From: Xiphophorus maculatus
Lineage: Eukaryota; Chordata; Actinopteri; Cyprinodontiformes; Poeciliidae
Assembly (NCBI RefSeq): GCF_002775205.1
Contig: NC_036462.1
Location: 30,607,084-30,671,083, forward strand
DNA length: 64,000 bases
Reading direction: 5' to 3'
In this document: positions 11,401 to 23,544 of the stretch, piece by piece
Layout: each line of letters starts with the position of its first letter
Position numbering within the stretch: the stretch's first letter is position 1
Notes under the pieces: generated by a model
The model's input: only the letters and a program-made list of their open reading frames with translations
What the model was told of the DNA's origin: nothing
Databases searched by the model: none
Position numbers and translations under genes: made by a program

Positions 11401-13591
11401 CTGATTCTTATAAAGTCAGCTGTCTTACCTGGATCTTGTCACACCAGCCAGCAAAATAACGGAACGTCTGGATGGACATGCCCACATGAGTCTTGAGGGC
11501 CAAAGTGTAAACGGCTCCAGAGTCCATAGCTTCAATAGTAGCTAACTCATCCTGGTGTTCCTCCATCAGGTCCGCCAGTCTGTGGGAGGAGTTGGAGGAA
11601 AAAGCAGAGTCTAGAATGCCAGGAATTATGTTTGATACTGTAAATCAGTCAGCAAGCAGAGCAGTCTGACAATGTCTAAAGTCTGTCAGCTTCACCTGCA
11701 TACAATATGTCACCAGTGTTATGGATGAACGAGTTCAAATACATATGTTGATGACTAAAAGTCGCATATTTGACAACTTTGAAATGAATGATGCTGAATG
11801 ATGGTGGAGACTGGGAAGGTAACGCAGATCCTTATTTAACGGCGCTCAGTTTGGGAGTGAGCTCAACGTTTGCATCGTGTTTTTGGACAAACTTTGGACA
11901 CTTTCAGCCTCAACGTGGCTGTTCTGGGTTTTACCGCATGTCTTCCACCTGTCTCCATCCTGTTTCCTGCCCATTTAGTGTTCAATAAAGGCCACTATTG
12001 GCAAAAAAATCTATGTATTGTTATTTATTGAGGTCTTTGAATTTATTCTGATTTTTGAGTGAAGGATATCTGTGTTTTCATCTTGGACCTATGCACTCCT
12101 TCTACAGACAGGCTTAGCACGATAGATGGACGGAACTGGTTTATCTAACATCGTCCAACGGTCACAAAAAAAACATGCCTTATAAATATTACTTTGTCAT
12201 TATAAGGCATTGTTCTGAGTTATTCTTTACACTAAAGTTTAGAATTAAGTAGAAACCAAGCTACAAGCCAGATACATTAAATGCTAAATGTAAAATGTAG
12301 CATACCTTAGATACCAAGCATCATCCAGCACTACTTACTTGTAGATGAGTCTTCCTCTGTCCCTTGGGTTCATCTTGCCCCACTCCCCCGATTCGAACGC
12401 CTCCTTAGCAGCAGCGACTGCTTTGTCCACATCACTGATCTGGGCCAGAGACACTTCACAGATGGCCTGTAAGACACATCACTTGTCTAGATTTGCTCGT
12501 CTCCTGGTGGCGGCGCGTCGGGAGTAGACCCATTGAGTTAGTTCTGATTTTTAGACTTTTGGTCATATTTTTTGGTTGAGACGACTGGACTGTTGTCTCT
12601 TCCAGGTCCGGATGCTGTGCAGTTGGAGGAATGTTTACTCTTACTTTCAGACAGTTGCTACGATGTGTAGCCATGGTAACAAGGTATTGTTATTTTTGGT
12701 TACAAGTGGGAGCAGCTGATTAGTGTCTCAAAAACTGAACTAGTACCTGAACTACGACCCCAATATTGGGCATTTCTGCTGCCCATTATTGAGCTGTTAG
12801 CATGGCATGAAAGTCGTGGTTGCTCAGGAAGGGCAGTTGTGGCTACGGTGTAGCTGAATGCTATCAGTGTGTGAACATGTGGATGACTGCGTGCAGCGTA
12901 AAGAGCTTTGTGGTCCTCTGACTTAATTTTATATTTATATTTATACTCCGGAGTAACCTCATAACATTGGAACCTCAAAACATTGTTCTGAGCTGTATGC
13001 AACGAAATTTCGTTCTGTATACACCCTGTGCATGCAAAATGATAATAAAGTCAGTCTAAGTCTAAGTTAAGAGCTGTACAAGTACTGCTACTTGTCTTTG
13101 AAGATACTTGGATGATATGAGTTGAATTTCCCAAAGGGCAACATTTAATTACCAGTACAGGTAACACAACCAATGAAAGAAATCAGCCAGACCGGCTCTG
13201 CTCGGTTAGAATCTCTCTTTAAAGAGGAAGATGTCATGCTGTTCATCTCTTACCGTGCCATCAGTGGGGTTGATGGTCTTGTAGGTCTTTCCGCCATCTG
13301 CATCCACAAACTCTCCGTTGATAAACAGCTGATGGGGGATCTTTACCGTCATGTTGTTGATGTTCTTTTCCACCTGGGAAGGCAAACCGTTAATGACTAA
13401 TGCTGTCAGACATTGTTTCCTGGTGGGGGTACCGACCGCGTACATAGTCAACCACGAGCTCTTCCTCCCCGTCCTCCCCTCGTAGTTTCCTGACACACAT
13501 CTGGATGAAATCCTGGAAGGTGGTGTTCATGTAGACGTCCTCGTTCTGCAGCTGGCAGGTGCTGGCGCGAAGCTTCACTTCCTCAACAAGC
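8490..13591 (-). pseudogene. aldh1l1: aldh1l1 partial duplicate (exons 9-22), copy A
   Basis: Fourteen exons equivalent to coding exons 9-22 of the intact gene. From 3' to 5' they are 8490-8545, 8717-8916, 8991-9096, 9190-9354, 9596-9693, 9780-9879, 9974-10066, 10148-10236, 10320-10425, 11238-11308, 11429-11579, 12339-12466, 13254-13373 and 13444-13591. They encode the end of the carrier-domain region and the whole aldehyde dehydrogenase domain, without the formyltransferase domain. Four exons differ from the intact gene by one base in length: one base too long near 10230, and one base short near 10051, 9606 and 9316. Each breaks the frame. Introns also match copy B closely. Homology runs from 8031, just after the gap, to 13864 in intron 8. 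A 3'-UTR AATAAA (minus strand) lies at 8154-8159. It is probably non-functional, or an assembly duplicate with base errors. Confidence 0.9.
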
Positions 13592-13863
13592 CTGGAGGTT
13601 AAGAGAGAGACTTGTATAAAAATATATATATAAAGCTTCCTTTAAAGAATTAATGTTAACAAAGACTTCTAGAATGTTAACTAGAAGGTTTTTTATTATT
13701 ATTATTATTTTAGGATTTGGCCAATAACAATAGGATATCCATATCAAAGCTTCTTCAATGAAAGAAAAAGATGCTAGTAGATTTTTGTATTTTACAATTA
13801 ACATACTGTTGTGACGCTCAAGCTTCATTCGTTCAATTTTGCAAATGACAATGAAAGAGTTAA

Positions 13864-13865
13864 TC
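13864..13865. other. Duplication breakpoint of copy A
   Basis: Sequence identity with copy B (41646, aldh1l1 intron 8) ends here after GAAAGAGTTAAT. The following sequence is unrelated to aldh1l1 and leads to serinc3-like exons. Confidence 0.8.
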
Positions 13866-14829
13866 TTCCTATTAAGGGTAGAAAGCTGTACTTGTCCAGA
13901 TTGGGGAAAATCAGCTTAACTGTGAAATAAAAAGCATATTGTGTCCTGAGTAAGTCTGGATGAAATCTGACTTCCTGGTTTGTCAATGTAGGAAGTTTAG
14001 TTTTGTAAACTTCACTCAGTACAATTTATGAAACTGGGCGGACTGGACAGATCGCCTAAAAACTTTGTGACAAATAATAAGGTGAAGGAAATCTAAATCG
14101 AAGTAAAACAAACAAAACATTTGCTATCCAGAAATGATTCATTTTATCCCTTGAAATGTGAAATAAAGAACAGTCTAGAAAATCAAACATCTGTCCAGAC
14201 TCACTTCTCATTTTCCATACTTACATGAAGATTTTGATTGGCCTGTTTTGGACTCAATGACTGTAAACATAAAAACATTAGACACAGAGGTTATAGAAAC
14301 TGATGAAGTTATATATATTATATAGCTGTTTTCTGTCCTGGCCTGTTTAGTTAGGTTAGGCCTGTTGAGGTTACTTTAGGTTGTTTTTTTTTTTAAGGAA
14401 AACATGAAAATATCTCACCTCTGCAGCAAACAAATTGCTATTAAGAATGTGTATCAATCAATGTTGTTGCTTTTAAACTGTTTCGTAGTTTGTTTTAAAC
14501 TTTTGCTTTGGTGTGACCAGGTTGTCGTGTGTTGCATATTTCTGCCCAGGTCCCTTTTGAAAATGAGATCCAGCTCTCAATGGGTTAAATAGAGGAAATA
14601 AAAAAATAATAATTCCAGTTTCACTGTTATCATAATTTATTGTGTCCACGCACCTTAAGCACCTTATTTGGCCGTGTGGCAGTTTGACGCCAAACAACGC
14701 GAACAGTCTACGAGAAAACTGGAACATAATACGTCGTCGTGCCGTTATGTTACAAATAATCGTGGTCATGTGAAATATTTCGTATATATACGATATATAC
14801 CGATCGTCACCGATATCTCTTGTCCGCAG
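13866..14829. other. Non-coding segment between copy A and the serinc3-like exons
   Basis: AT-rich sequence with no recognised exon on either strand. If the serinc3-like gene is real, this should be its last-but-two intron, but no earlier serinc exon appears before the duplication breakpoint. Confidence 0.5.
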
Positions 14830-15329
14830 CATACGCTCCTCCAACACGAATCAGGTGAACAAGTTGACCATGGCCTCCAAGCAGTCGACTGTCCTCATTC
14901 AGGGGTCCGGCAGCAGCGGCAGCGACATGTTGGAGGGCCCCAGGGGGCCCCGGCGGGCGGAGGACAACGAGCAAGACATGGTCCAGTACAGCTACTCCTT
15001 CTTCCACTTCATGCTCTTCTTAGCTTCCCTCTACATAATGATGACACTCACCAACTGGTACAGGTCAGTGACCCCTGCACTCTTAAACATTTAGCTCGAC
15101 TTTAAAGTTTTCATTGGGGACAATTTGTTCACCTGTTGTAGAAATGTCTCATTAGAAAACTTATGTCTTTGTGTGTGATTTTCCATTTCACAGCCCAGAC
15201 GCAGACTACACCATAACAAGCAAGTGGCCAACAGTGTGGGTAAAGGTCTCCTCGAGCTGGTTGTGTTTGGCCCTTTACATTTGGACCCTTGTGGCCCCTA
15301 TGATTTTCCCCAACCGAGACTTCAGCTGA
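14830..15329 (+). CDS. serinc3: serinc3-like serine incorporator, last two exons only
   Basis: Exon 14830-15063 and exon 15194-15329 have GT-AG borders and join in frame to a stop. The peptide contains [49 protein letters not shown] and [20 protein letters not shown], ending PNRDFS. That is the conserved C-terminus of SERINC family proteins (multi-pass membrane proteins linked to serine-lipid synthesis and virion restriction). The SPDA and SSSW details resemble SERINC3 more than SERINC1 or 2. Two membrane segments are visible. The upstream exons are missing, and copy A of the duplication lies where they would be expected. It is either truncated by the rearrangement or split by a mis-assembly. 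Both exons themselves look intact. Confidence 0.75.
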
Positions 15330-18300
15330 TGCTGTGACGAGGGACAGAATAATTTCTTGTGGAGATGGACCTGGAACGGCGGATCTGTCTGACCAGGATT
15401 TGTTTGTAGAGAATTGGCGATCAGGTTAAGTGTGCCAAAAGATGAGCAATCCACGGAAACATCTGTTGTGTCATATACAGCTTGGGGTTCTCCTTATGTA
15501 CCATTTAAAGGGTGTATCTCTGCACTATGCATTTATTTATTTATATATATATCTCGTTTGTGTTTTTGACCTTAAAATAAGAAGTACGCTGCTCTTAGGG
15601 AAGACAAAACCAGAAATATGACATGTATTTTTGAAGAGCTTTACATACACCTAAGAGAGAATAGAGTCTAACAAGAGAATAATAACCCAGAAGTCAACAT
15701 GAGAGCCTAGTGGCTTCCTGTAGTCAAGAAGGGGAAGTGGAGAACTACAGCCAGATTAAGTTAGGATTTTTATCAAGATTTGACAGCTAATAATCAGAAG
15801 GATAATGTTACTTGGACACGTGGTGATGGGCTACTGCTGCACGTAGGCAACGCCTGATACTTTCACGGCCTTGAGATGTTGCTCAAGGCCGTGGGACTGA
15901 GTCTATTCCCTCGCTCCCTTCCTTCCAGACTGCTTTCAAACTAGTTTATGAAATCAGAAACACATGGCAGTTTCTGAGTTCAGAAACATGCAGCTTACAA
16001 AATATTCTATCCCAGACATGATAACGAGTCTTATCGGCCGCCTGGTGCATTCCACAGAGCTATCACTCCTAAACTGCCTGAGACTGGCCGCACAGAGCTC
16101 TCCCCACCTGTCTTATGACCCTGCACAGAGTTAAAATAGCAGGTTTAATGACCCGAGATTAACACACATCCCATACAATATTTTCAGACTCAAACATGCT
16201 CAGTTGGAAGATTAATACTTGAGCACCAACTATAAAGCCTTAAAAATGCAAACATTTTAAAAAGATTTCAAAAAATAAATAAGCATTACTTAGCCTGGTA
16301 GGGGCACAAGTAAAGCCTGGTGACCCGCCAGGCTTATAATAGACTGGGGGAAACCCTGTTATGCTCAAGATTTTTCTGATTAGTTTTCATGTTTTTTATA
16401 TAGTGATCTACAAACATTTTCAAATGAGTGTATGTGGCCTACACACTTTTAAGAATAGAATAGAAGTACTTTATTCATCCCAGCAGGGAATGTGATCTAA
16501 CATGAAACGCCACTAATTATACTAATTTTGGTTAAATTGTGGAATATTGCATTTAATTTAAAATGCTCTAATAATTAGACTATGCGTTGATTAAATCGTT
16601 TTAATCAAAAGATTTAATTTAATCAAAACAATTTAATGTTTTGTTGTAGGCGAAAGCATTAAATTGAAGCCTACTAGAAACAACGATAACTCAATCTAAT
16701 ATTTCCACTAAACAGAGTCTGGAATGTTCAGAGTCAGCTGCTGTATTTTTTGTTTTGTGAGATGAGAAAACCGTTTGTGTACATGTTGAGAAGAGAAATA
16801 TATTTTAATTAACAGCTTTATGTTTTTCCAGGGTTCATCATTTAAATGACTCATTAATGTACCCAATGCCCGTGTAAACAGACATGGGGTCTTATGGAGA
16901 AACCCTCACAGGAGTGATATTTACAATTTGTATGATTATTATCAATAATAATAATAGAAATGATGGTGATATACATTTTTTGTCAACTGCCTGTGAATGA
17001 TAATTTGACAATTGTTTGTTAACCTAAAACACAAGAATAATGCTTCATTAAAAAGTGTTTTTGATATTCCGATTATCGAGTGATCTTTGATCAATAATTT
17101 TGTCTTTTCAGTGGTTGGACTGTCAGTTATTTGACTTGAAGCAGTCAAAAGATCCTATATATCCCTGTAGATATGATAAAGTTTAACTAGTAATAAATGC
17201 CAAGGGCAACTATTGGTAAGTAAAGTTTATTTATGAAGCACCTTTCACAGATATAAAATCACAAAGTGCTGTACAATAAAAATCCATTTTAATTTTTTAT
17301 TTTTAATCTTTATTTTACAAGGATAAAAAACCCAAGAAAGCAACAAGAATGGGAAATCTCTCTAACAGAATGACCAAAATTAGTAATTCAGATCCTGCAT
17401 TGGAAAATTACATGGTAATATTATTACCATGTAATGACATGGTTATTACCATGTAGTTACTTTTCAGTTTTATTTTCAATAATTTTTTTATGAGACTGAA
17501 ATCAATAAATGAAGGGTTTTCGTGCAATGCTAAATTAGAAATCAATTACCTTTTGGATTGATTAACCTATTGGAGTGATAGATCTAATAGTATTTTGTAC
17601 TACCAAGATGGCAGCCTAAAACCCATCACCCTCACTGGTTGTTGGCTTAAAATGGACATGCAGAAGCTAGCAATTCTTTGGTTTAAAACCCTCTTTAAAG
17701 TCCACGTGTACTTTAAACACCTTAACAGCAAAGTTAATTGTTTATTAGCATCAACATTAGCAGAGATTTTGGCTTCTACCGTTAGCGGATAATGGACTCA
17801 ACTGAGGTTAGTTAAGGGTTATTTTATGTAACCGAGTAATAAGAATAAAAAGCTCATGTTGGATGATTAAAATAAGTCAATAACCATCTAAAGTGCTTAA
17901 CACTACAGACACTTCAGACACTCAAAACAATATTCAAATAATTTATCATATCTGCAGTAATTCCTTCAGTGTTGATATCTGTATTCCTGACAAGTTCCTG
18001 TTTTGCATTAAATTATGGAAAATAATATCACTGCTGCTGCGTCGTTTCTCAACCTCATTCCATTACGGTTTTCCGTGGTTTCTGTGGGAAATTTGAACAC
18101 TTCTGTAAGAATAACAGAACAAATAGTTTTCGATGCTGTTGAAGCTCTCTGCAAACCAGGAATTTGACTTTAAGACTCCTGCTTGTTGACCACCCAGCCT
18201 CTATTCCATGTTAATCAAATTTATGCTCTTTGGGGATGAGTCTGATCTATACACTGTAATTGGATCAAAAGGTGTGGGAACTTTTATCCACACCTTTCTT

Positions 18301-18406
18301 AACACACAGATCCTATCAATTTCTATGGAACAATAAACAGAGGGAACCTCAATTTGCAATGTAACATTCAGTACGGATAAAAAGAAGCATTAATAACTTG
18401 CAACAT
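15330..18406. other. Intergenic region between serinc3-like end and tp53rk
   Basis: No gene is supported. The first part should be the serinc3-like 3' UTR. A fragment ACTTTATTCATCCCAGCAGGG near 16470 and TTTATTTATGAAGCACCTTTCACAG near 17225 are fish retroelement tail motifs. A short hairpin built on ACATGGTAATA/TATTACCATGT lies at 17411-17432. The rest is AT-rich and unremarkable. Confidence 0.5.
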
Positions 18407-18412
18407 TTTATT
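18407..18412 (-). terminator. tp53rk: Poly(A) signal of tp53rk
   Basis: AATAAA on the minus strand about 120 bases past the tp53rk stop codon, in the position expected for 3'-end processing. Confidence 0.6.
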
Positions 18413-18530
18413 AACAAGTGTGTTTGTTTCATTTATAGCACAGCATCATACAGATTAATAACTTCACCCTGTCCAATCGTTGACCACTCGTCTGAACCTC
18501 AAAGTAAGTGTTCGTCCGTCCACCTCATGA

Positions 18531-19973
18531 TCACCCCACCATGGACCTCTTCCTCCCTCTCAGCCGTACCTCGTCAAGCTTTTTGATGACTGACGCCGAC
18601 ATCTTGGAAGTGGCAGCGTAGCTCTTTAGCAGCTTCTCAAACAGCATGTCTGTGTCGGGGTGAGTACTGAGAAAAGCCTTCTCCAGGACAAACAGATCCA
18701 CGCCCTTGTCCTCGGGCAAAGCCGAAATGTAACTCAGGCCGAAGTCGATGAAGACGAGCTCCGGTTCCGTGGCCTCTGGCCGGTGCCTCAGCAGCATGTT
18801 GGAGGTGGTCAGGTCGCCGTGGATGACGTTCTCGTCGTGCATTTTGGCTAAGATCCGACCGACTCTCTCGGCTAGCTCGTGCAGACCTCGGTCTGCGCAG
18901 GAGTCGCGCCGCTGAACGGAGTTGATGTGGTCACGCAGAGTCGAGGAGCCAACGATTTCCTCCAAGAAGATGCAGTGGTACTTGTAGTCCACGAAGTAGA
19001 CAGCTGGAGCCGGAATACCTGATGAGGAAAAATAAAACATGGTCAAGTACATTACATCAGTCTGTAAAAAAAAAAAAAAAAAGAGTTTTGTTTGTGTTTT
19101 GTTTTTTGTAAAACTATTTAAAAAAAAAAATTAATTCAATCTGAATATAGAACTCAAAATATTGGGACAAAATTGGGCAAACAAAAACTGACAGTGAATT
19201 TTCTTAAGAAAAGTTTATTTATGAAAGACAGCAACCTAAGAGGTTTATGTGTTGCTATATTTCACACATGTTTAAGTTTAATAAGGTGAGAGAAGAAATT
19301 AAATTCTGTTTTTTTTAATTGAGCATATAAAACATAGCCTTTCATGTTATGAAAAGACGGTCGGCCATCTTGATGCAATAGAAAACTCGGGTTTATAGGA
19401 GAATGGCCGCTTATCAATTAATCGTTAGTCAATTGATAAGATCAATCAACTGCAGATTAACTACATGGATGTTTACTTGGAAGTTTTGTTGTTGTTGTTG
19501 TTTGTCTACTTGTTTCGACTAACTGTAACGCTATTTATTTATCTATTTGGGCAGAGACCACGTACAACATTTCATCAACCTTTTAAAAGAAGAGATGCCT
19601 GATACCAGGCTATAGGGAAAACACTAAAATATGATTTAACAGATCATGGTTTAAAGCCAGTCTACACACACACACACACACACACACAAATGTGTGTGAT
19701 CAGTTACGTACATACTTGATAAGTCATTCAGATCTCACTAAAATCAAGCACACCAAACTACAGACCAATTCATGAAATAATTGATTTGCCTTCATCAATA
19801 ATGAATACAAATCTGCTTATTTATCAGACATATTTTTGCCAAATTACTAGAACTTTGTTGATGGTCCTTAAGGGAAATACTGCGTTACGGAGGCACTTAA
19901 ACACATGATATGAAAACATCGCTGCATGTTCTTTTGTTGTTGTTGTTTTTTTGTTATATATATGGGCTGAAGT

Positions 19974-20033
<60 letters not shown>

Positions 20034-20676
20034 TACAGACCAAAAGTTTGGACACACCTTTTAATTCAATGAGTTTCCTTTATTTTCATGACTATTGACA
20101 TTGTAGATTCACACTGAAGGCATCAAAACTATGAATAACACATGTGGAAATATGCACTAAACAAAAAAGTGTAAAACAACTGAAAATAGCCCTTATATTC
20201 TAGTTTCTTCAAAGTAGCAACCTTTAGCTGTGATTACTGCTTTGCTCACACTCTGCATTTTCTTGATGAGCTTCAAGAGGTCGTCACCTGAAATGGTTTT
20301 CACTTCATAGGTCAACCTGCCCTGTTAGGTTAATAAGTGGGATTTCTTGCCTTATAAATAGTCATGAAAATAAAGAAAACCCATTGAATTAGAAGGTGTG
20401 TCCAAACCTTTGGTCTGTACTGTATATATAAACACTGGGTGAACGTCTGCCGAACTTCACCGAGGACCCACCTGCTTTTCTGCAGCGCAGGATGGAGCGG
20501 ACCTCATGAGCTGTTCTGCGAGAGTTCAGCTTGTCGTGCAGCTCTGGATGTCGGTAGAGTTTAGGAAACCTTTCTTTGATTATTGTCGGCTTTCCTAAGA
20601 ACGCTGCCCGATACAAGCGAGCTTCCGCTCCTTGTTTGACCAACTCCGCCGTAGAGAGAAACTGAGGGACCGCCAT
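18531..20676 (-). CDS. tp53rk: TP53-regulating kinase (Bud32/PRPK)
   Basis: Two exons: 20472-20676 (start ATG at 20676) and 18531-19018. They join within a glycine codon to give a complete 230-residue protein, close to the family length. It is the atypical kinase/ATPase of the KEOPS complex, which makes the t6A base of tRNA. It was also reported to phosphorylate p53. Visible motifs are the Lys in [16 protein letters not shown] (K34), the catalytic loop [11 protein letters not shown] (D137, N142), [10 protein letters not shown] (D160 of DFG), and the basic C-terminal tail [11 protein letters not shown] typical of Bud32. No lesion is seen. The intron holds CA and TA microsatellites and a Tc1-type MITE. 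The upstream flank contains a long GAA/TTC tract within 30-90 bases of the start codon. Confidence 0.96.
19662..19688. repeat. (CA)n microsatellite in tp53rk intron
   Basis: Thirteen or so CA units in the tp53rk intron. Confidence 0.9.
19975..20030. repeat. (TA)n microsatellite
   Basis: An uninterrupted TA run of about 50 bases directly abuts the terminal repeat of the Tc1-type element, consistent with that element's TA target preference. Confidence 0.9.
20031..20422. mobile_element. Non-autonomous Tc1/mariner element (MITE)
   Basis: The ends are inverted repeats of about 45 bases: the left begins CAGTACAGACCAAAAGTTTG and the right is its inverse with a few changes. TA lies on both sides. 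At 392 bp with no transposase frame it is a non-autonomous Tc1-type element, of a kind widespread in fish genomes. It sits inside the tp53rk intron. Confidence 0.9.
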
Positions 20677-20708
20677 GACGCTCCGACGGGTCCACTCGGA
20701 GAATGTTC

Positions 20709-20766
20709 CTCCTTCTTCTTCTTCTTCTTCTTCTCCTCCTCCTCCTCCTCCTTCTTCTTCTTCTTG
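20709..20766. repeat. GAA/GGA polypurine microsatellite at the tp53rk 5' end
   Basis: A TTC/TCC tract of about 58 bases begins roughly 30 bases upstream of the tp53rk start codon. Such mirror-type polypurine tracts can form triplex DNA. It lies in the likely 5' UTR or core promoter. Confidence 0.85.
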
Positions 20767-20984
20767 GATTTATTGGCGGTTGGCAACAAACTTTTAGTAG
20801 CATTACCGCCACTTACTGGTATGGAGTGTGGTTCGTGATGGTCTATCTATTTATATATATATATATAAACTCCTACTACTACTACTACTAATAATAAATG
20901 AAATAAATTAAATAAATCCTACCTATACATATAAATATAAATAATTTGTAATGACACTTGTTCTCTGAGCTACTGCTGTAAGTT
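20767..20984. other. AT-rich flank upstream of tp53rk
   Basis: Contains TA-rich and ACT/ATT-type short tandem repeats (20850-20900). No gene is visible. It ends where duplication block R1 begins. Confidence 0.5.
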
Positions 20985-22494
20985 TCATATCAACAGGACA
21001 ATAGACAGGGGATGCAAATATTGGCTGGCTCAGAAATTAAAATGCATCCTCCTACATTAATAGACTAGACAGTAAAGGATGATATAAAATGTTCTATATA
21101 ACGGGCTTCTGTTTTGTAATGCTTTAAGCTATTATGGTGTTAAAAGAAAAAATCGGGGGAATTTCAAACCATCTGCGGAGAACATTTTCATCAGACACTG
21201 AAAAACCTTCGACTCATACAGTGTGTCTCAATAAAGGTGTAAAAACCGTATTTATTTCAAATAATCTGCGAAATAAAAACCCACCGTTTTAGGGCTTACA
21301 TGGTTAAGAAACGTGATAATGTTACGAATATCTTTAAAAGTTTCGTCTTCGGTCATATTTCAGAAATAATAACGCCTCGAATCAGAAACGAGGTAAAACA
21401 AGAAACTTTTTTTCTTCGCCGTTAGGCACTTTTAACAGCAAACCAAACGCGACGTTTCGGTGAGGATCAACCTTCTTCAGGCCGTTTGCTGTTCCAACTG
21501 AGGAACTCAGTGCAACAACAACTATTTATAAACAAAAACTCCAAACTTCGAATTTACAAAGTATTTACAGTCAGCCGGGCTCTGATTGGCCCTTAGGATT
21601 CATATTGTAACGTCATCTGTATCCATGAGGGAGGATGAGGATGATGATGTCATCATTCTGGGGAGGACAGAGCTGCAGACACACACTCTTCTGTTTCTGA
21701 ATCTGTTGTGGGTAAAATGTGTTTTTCCTCTAAACCCTCCACTAGAAACAAAAATATAAGATCCTTATTTCAGAAGAACATTGCTACTACACCTTATGTG
21801 ACCCACTACTGGAGACAGTTTTTGTTTCTGATATCAAATGGTCAACGGTTTGGACTCTCCCCTCCAAATACTTCGTTAGGAACAAACCTTGTGATGTGTG
21901 CTTCAAACTTCTCCACTGGTGCTACCCTGCAAAACAAAACCTGCCCCAGGATATAGACCGTAGCTGCTCTTTCTGTAATTTGGACAATGAGACAATAGTC
22001 CACTTATTCTGGAGGTGACCCTTCGCTGTCTCATTCTGGAAAGACTTTGTTTATTATATTCAATCTCATATTCTCAATAGTTTTTCACTTTTATACACAG
22101 ATGTACTTTTTGGTTTCTACAATGTCTGTCCTGCTAATAAGAATCATTTTTATGTAATTAATCTATTGTTAATTCTAGTTAAATTTCATATTCATAAATG
22201 CAAATTTTCTGGCACAAAGCCTCTATTTGATCTGTTTTTATCTGAATTACAACACTATGCAGGGTCTATATGGACCTCTACCAATCCCAGGGCTGTGGGG
22301 AATCTGGAAGCCCTGAAGTTCGTTGGTTGTATTCCCTGAAGCGATGCCTTGTGTTTGTTTCTGTTTTGGCTCCTTGTGTTATGCTTTCTGTTGTTTTTTT
22401 TCCCTTGTATCCCCTGGCACTTTGTTTTTCTCGTTTTCCCCTTTTGTATACATTGTATTAACATTTTGATGCAATAAATAAAAAATAAAAAAAC
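20985..22494 (+). mobile_element. Duplicated block R1 (copy B) with the 3' end of an L1-like LINE
   Basis: Matches copy A from 1109 and continues beyond the point where copy A is cut. From about 21760 it carries the ORF2 C-terminal remnant (WSTVWTLP, CSFCNLDNETIVHLFWR, then FHIHKCKFSGTKPLFDLFL) with frame changes. It ends in an A-rich tail, AATAAATAAAAAATAAAAAA, at 22474-22494. It is a 5'-truncated, inactive L1/Tx1-type copy. The first 700 bases are non-coding. Confidence 0.65.
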
Positions 22495-22659
22495 TCCAGT
22501 AGCAGCACGGGTCAGCACGACGTTGGATTTCCATATTGGATTTAACATTGCATTTCTTTCATAGCTTTTCTGATACATTGGTTGGACAGTCAAAATGTCG
22601 CCATTTAAAACTGATTTTTTTTAACAATATCCCAAATTAAACAAATGCTTATCTTGGCT

Positions 22660-23530
22660 CTGGATTGGCTAAACACAGTCAGAAAATACAGGAGTTCTTC
22701 CACGAGACCAGCAACACCAGAAGTATGTGGCAAGGCATAAAGGCGATCACAGATTACAATCCATCCTCCCCCCAGTGGGTGAAGTTGATGCTGACTTTCT
22801 AAATGGACTCAATAACTTTGTTGGGAGGTTCGAGGCACTGAACAGTACTCCAGCAAAGAAAACTGTTCCCCACCAGGAAGAGGAGGCACTCTGCCTGGAC
22901 ACAGCCGATGTGTTGAAGACTCTGAAAAGAGTCAACCCACGGAAGGCCCCAGGCCCCGACAACATACCTGGGCGGGTGTTCAGGGAATGCGCAGGTCAGC
23001 TGGCTGGTGTCCTAACAGACATTTTAACACCTCACTGGACCAAGCCAAACTGGACCAAGCCACAGTGCCAGCCTGTCTCAACACTGCCTCCATCATTCCG
23101 GTGCCAAAGAAACCTCAAGTCACCTCTTTCAACGATTACCGGCCTGTGGCACTGACTCCCATCATGATGAAGTGCTTTGAAAGGCTGGTAAAAGAACACA
23201 TCGTCTCCAGACTCCCCTCCACATTCGACCCGTTCCAGTTTGCCTACCGCCGAAACCGCTCCACTGAGGACGCCATCTCCTCCGCCCTACCTGAGCCTGG
23301 CTCACCTGGAGGAGAAGAACACTCATGTGCGGATGTTGTTCCTGGACTTCAGCTCAGCGTTCAACACAATCATCCCACAGCATCTGGCAGGAAAACTGGG
23401 ACACCTGGGCTTCAGCACCCCCCCTGCGCAACTGGCTGCTAGACTTCCTCACCGACAGATCTCAGTCAGTCCGGATCGGACAACACACCTCCGATGTCAT
23501 CGGGGTCAGTGCGACGTGTTCTCATCCGTC
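22660..23530 (+). mobile_element. LINE reverse transcriptase fragment (jockey/L2/Rex1-like)
   Basis: Spread over at least three frames, the segment encodes [82 protein letters not shown] and [15 protein letters not shown]. These are successive reverse transcriptase blocks of a fish non-LTR retroelement of the jockey superfamily. The copy stops before the QGCVLSPLL/YxDD blocks and joins directly to nuf2 intron sequence, so it is truncated at both ends and inactive. Confidence 0.88.
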
Positions 23531-23544
23531 TCTTCCTGACCCAG

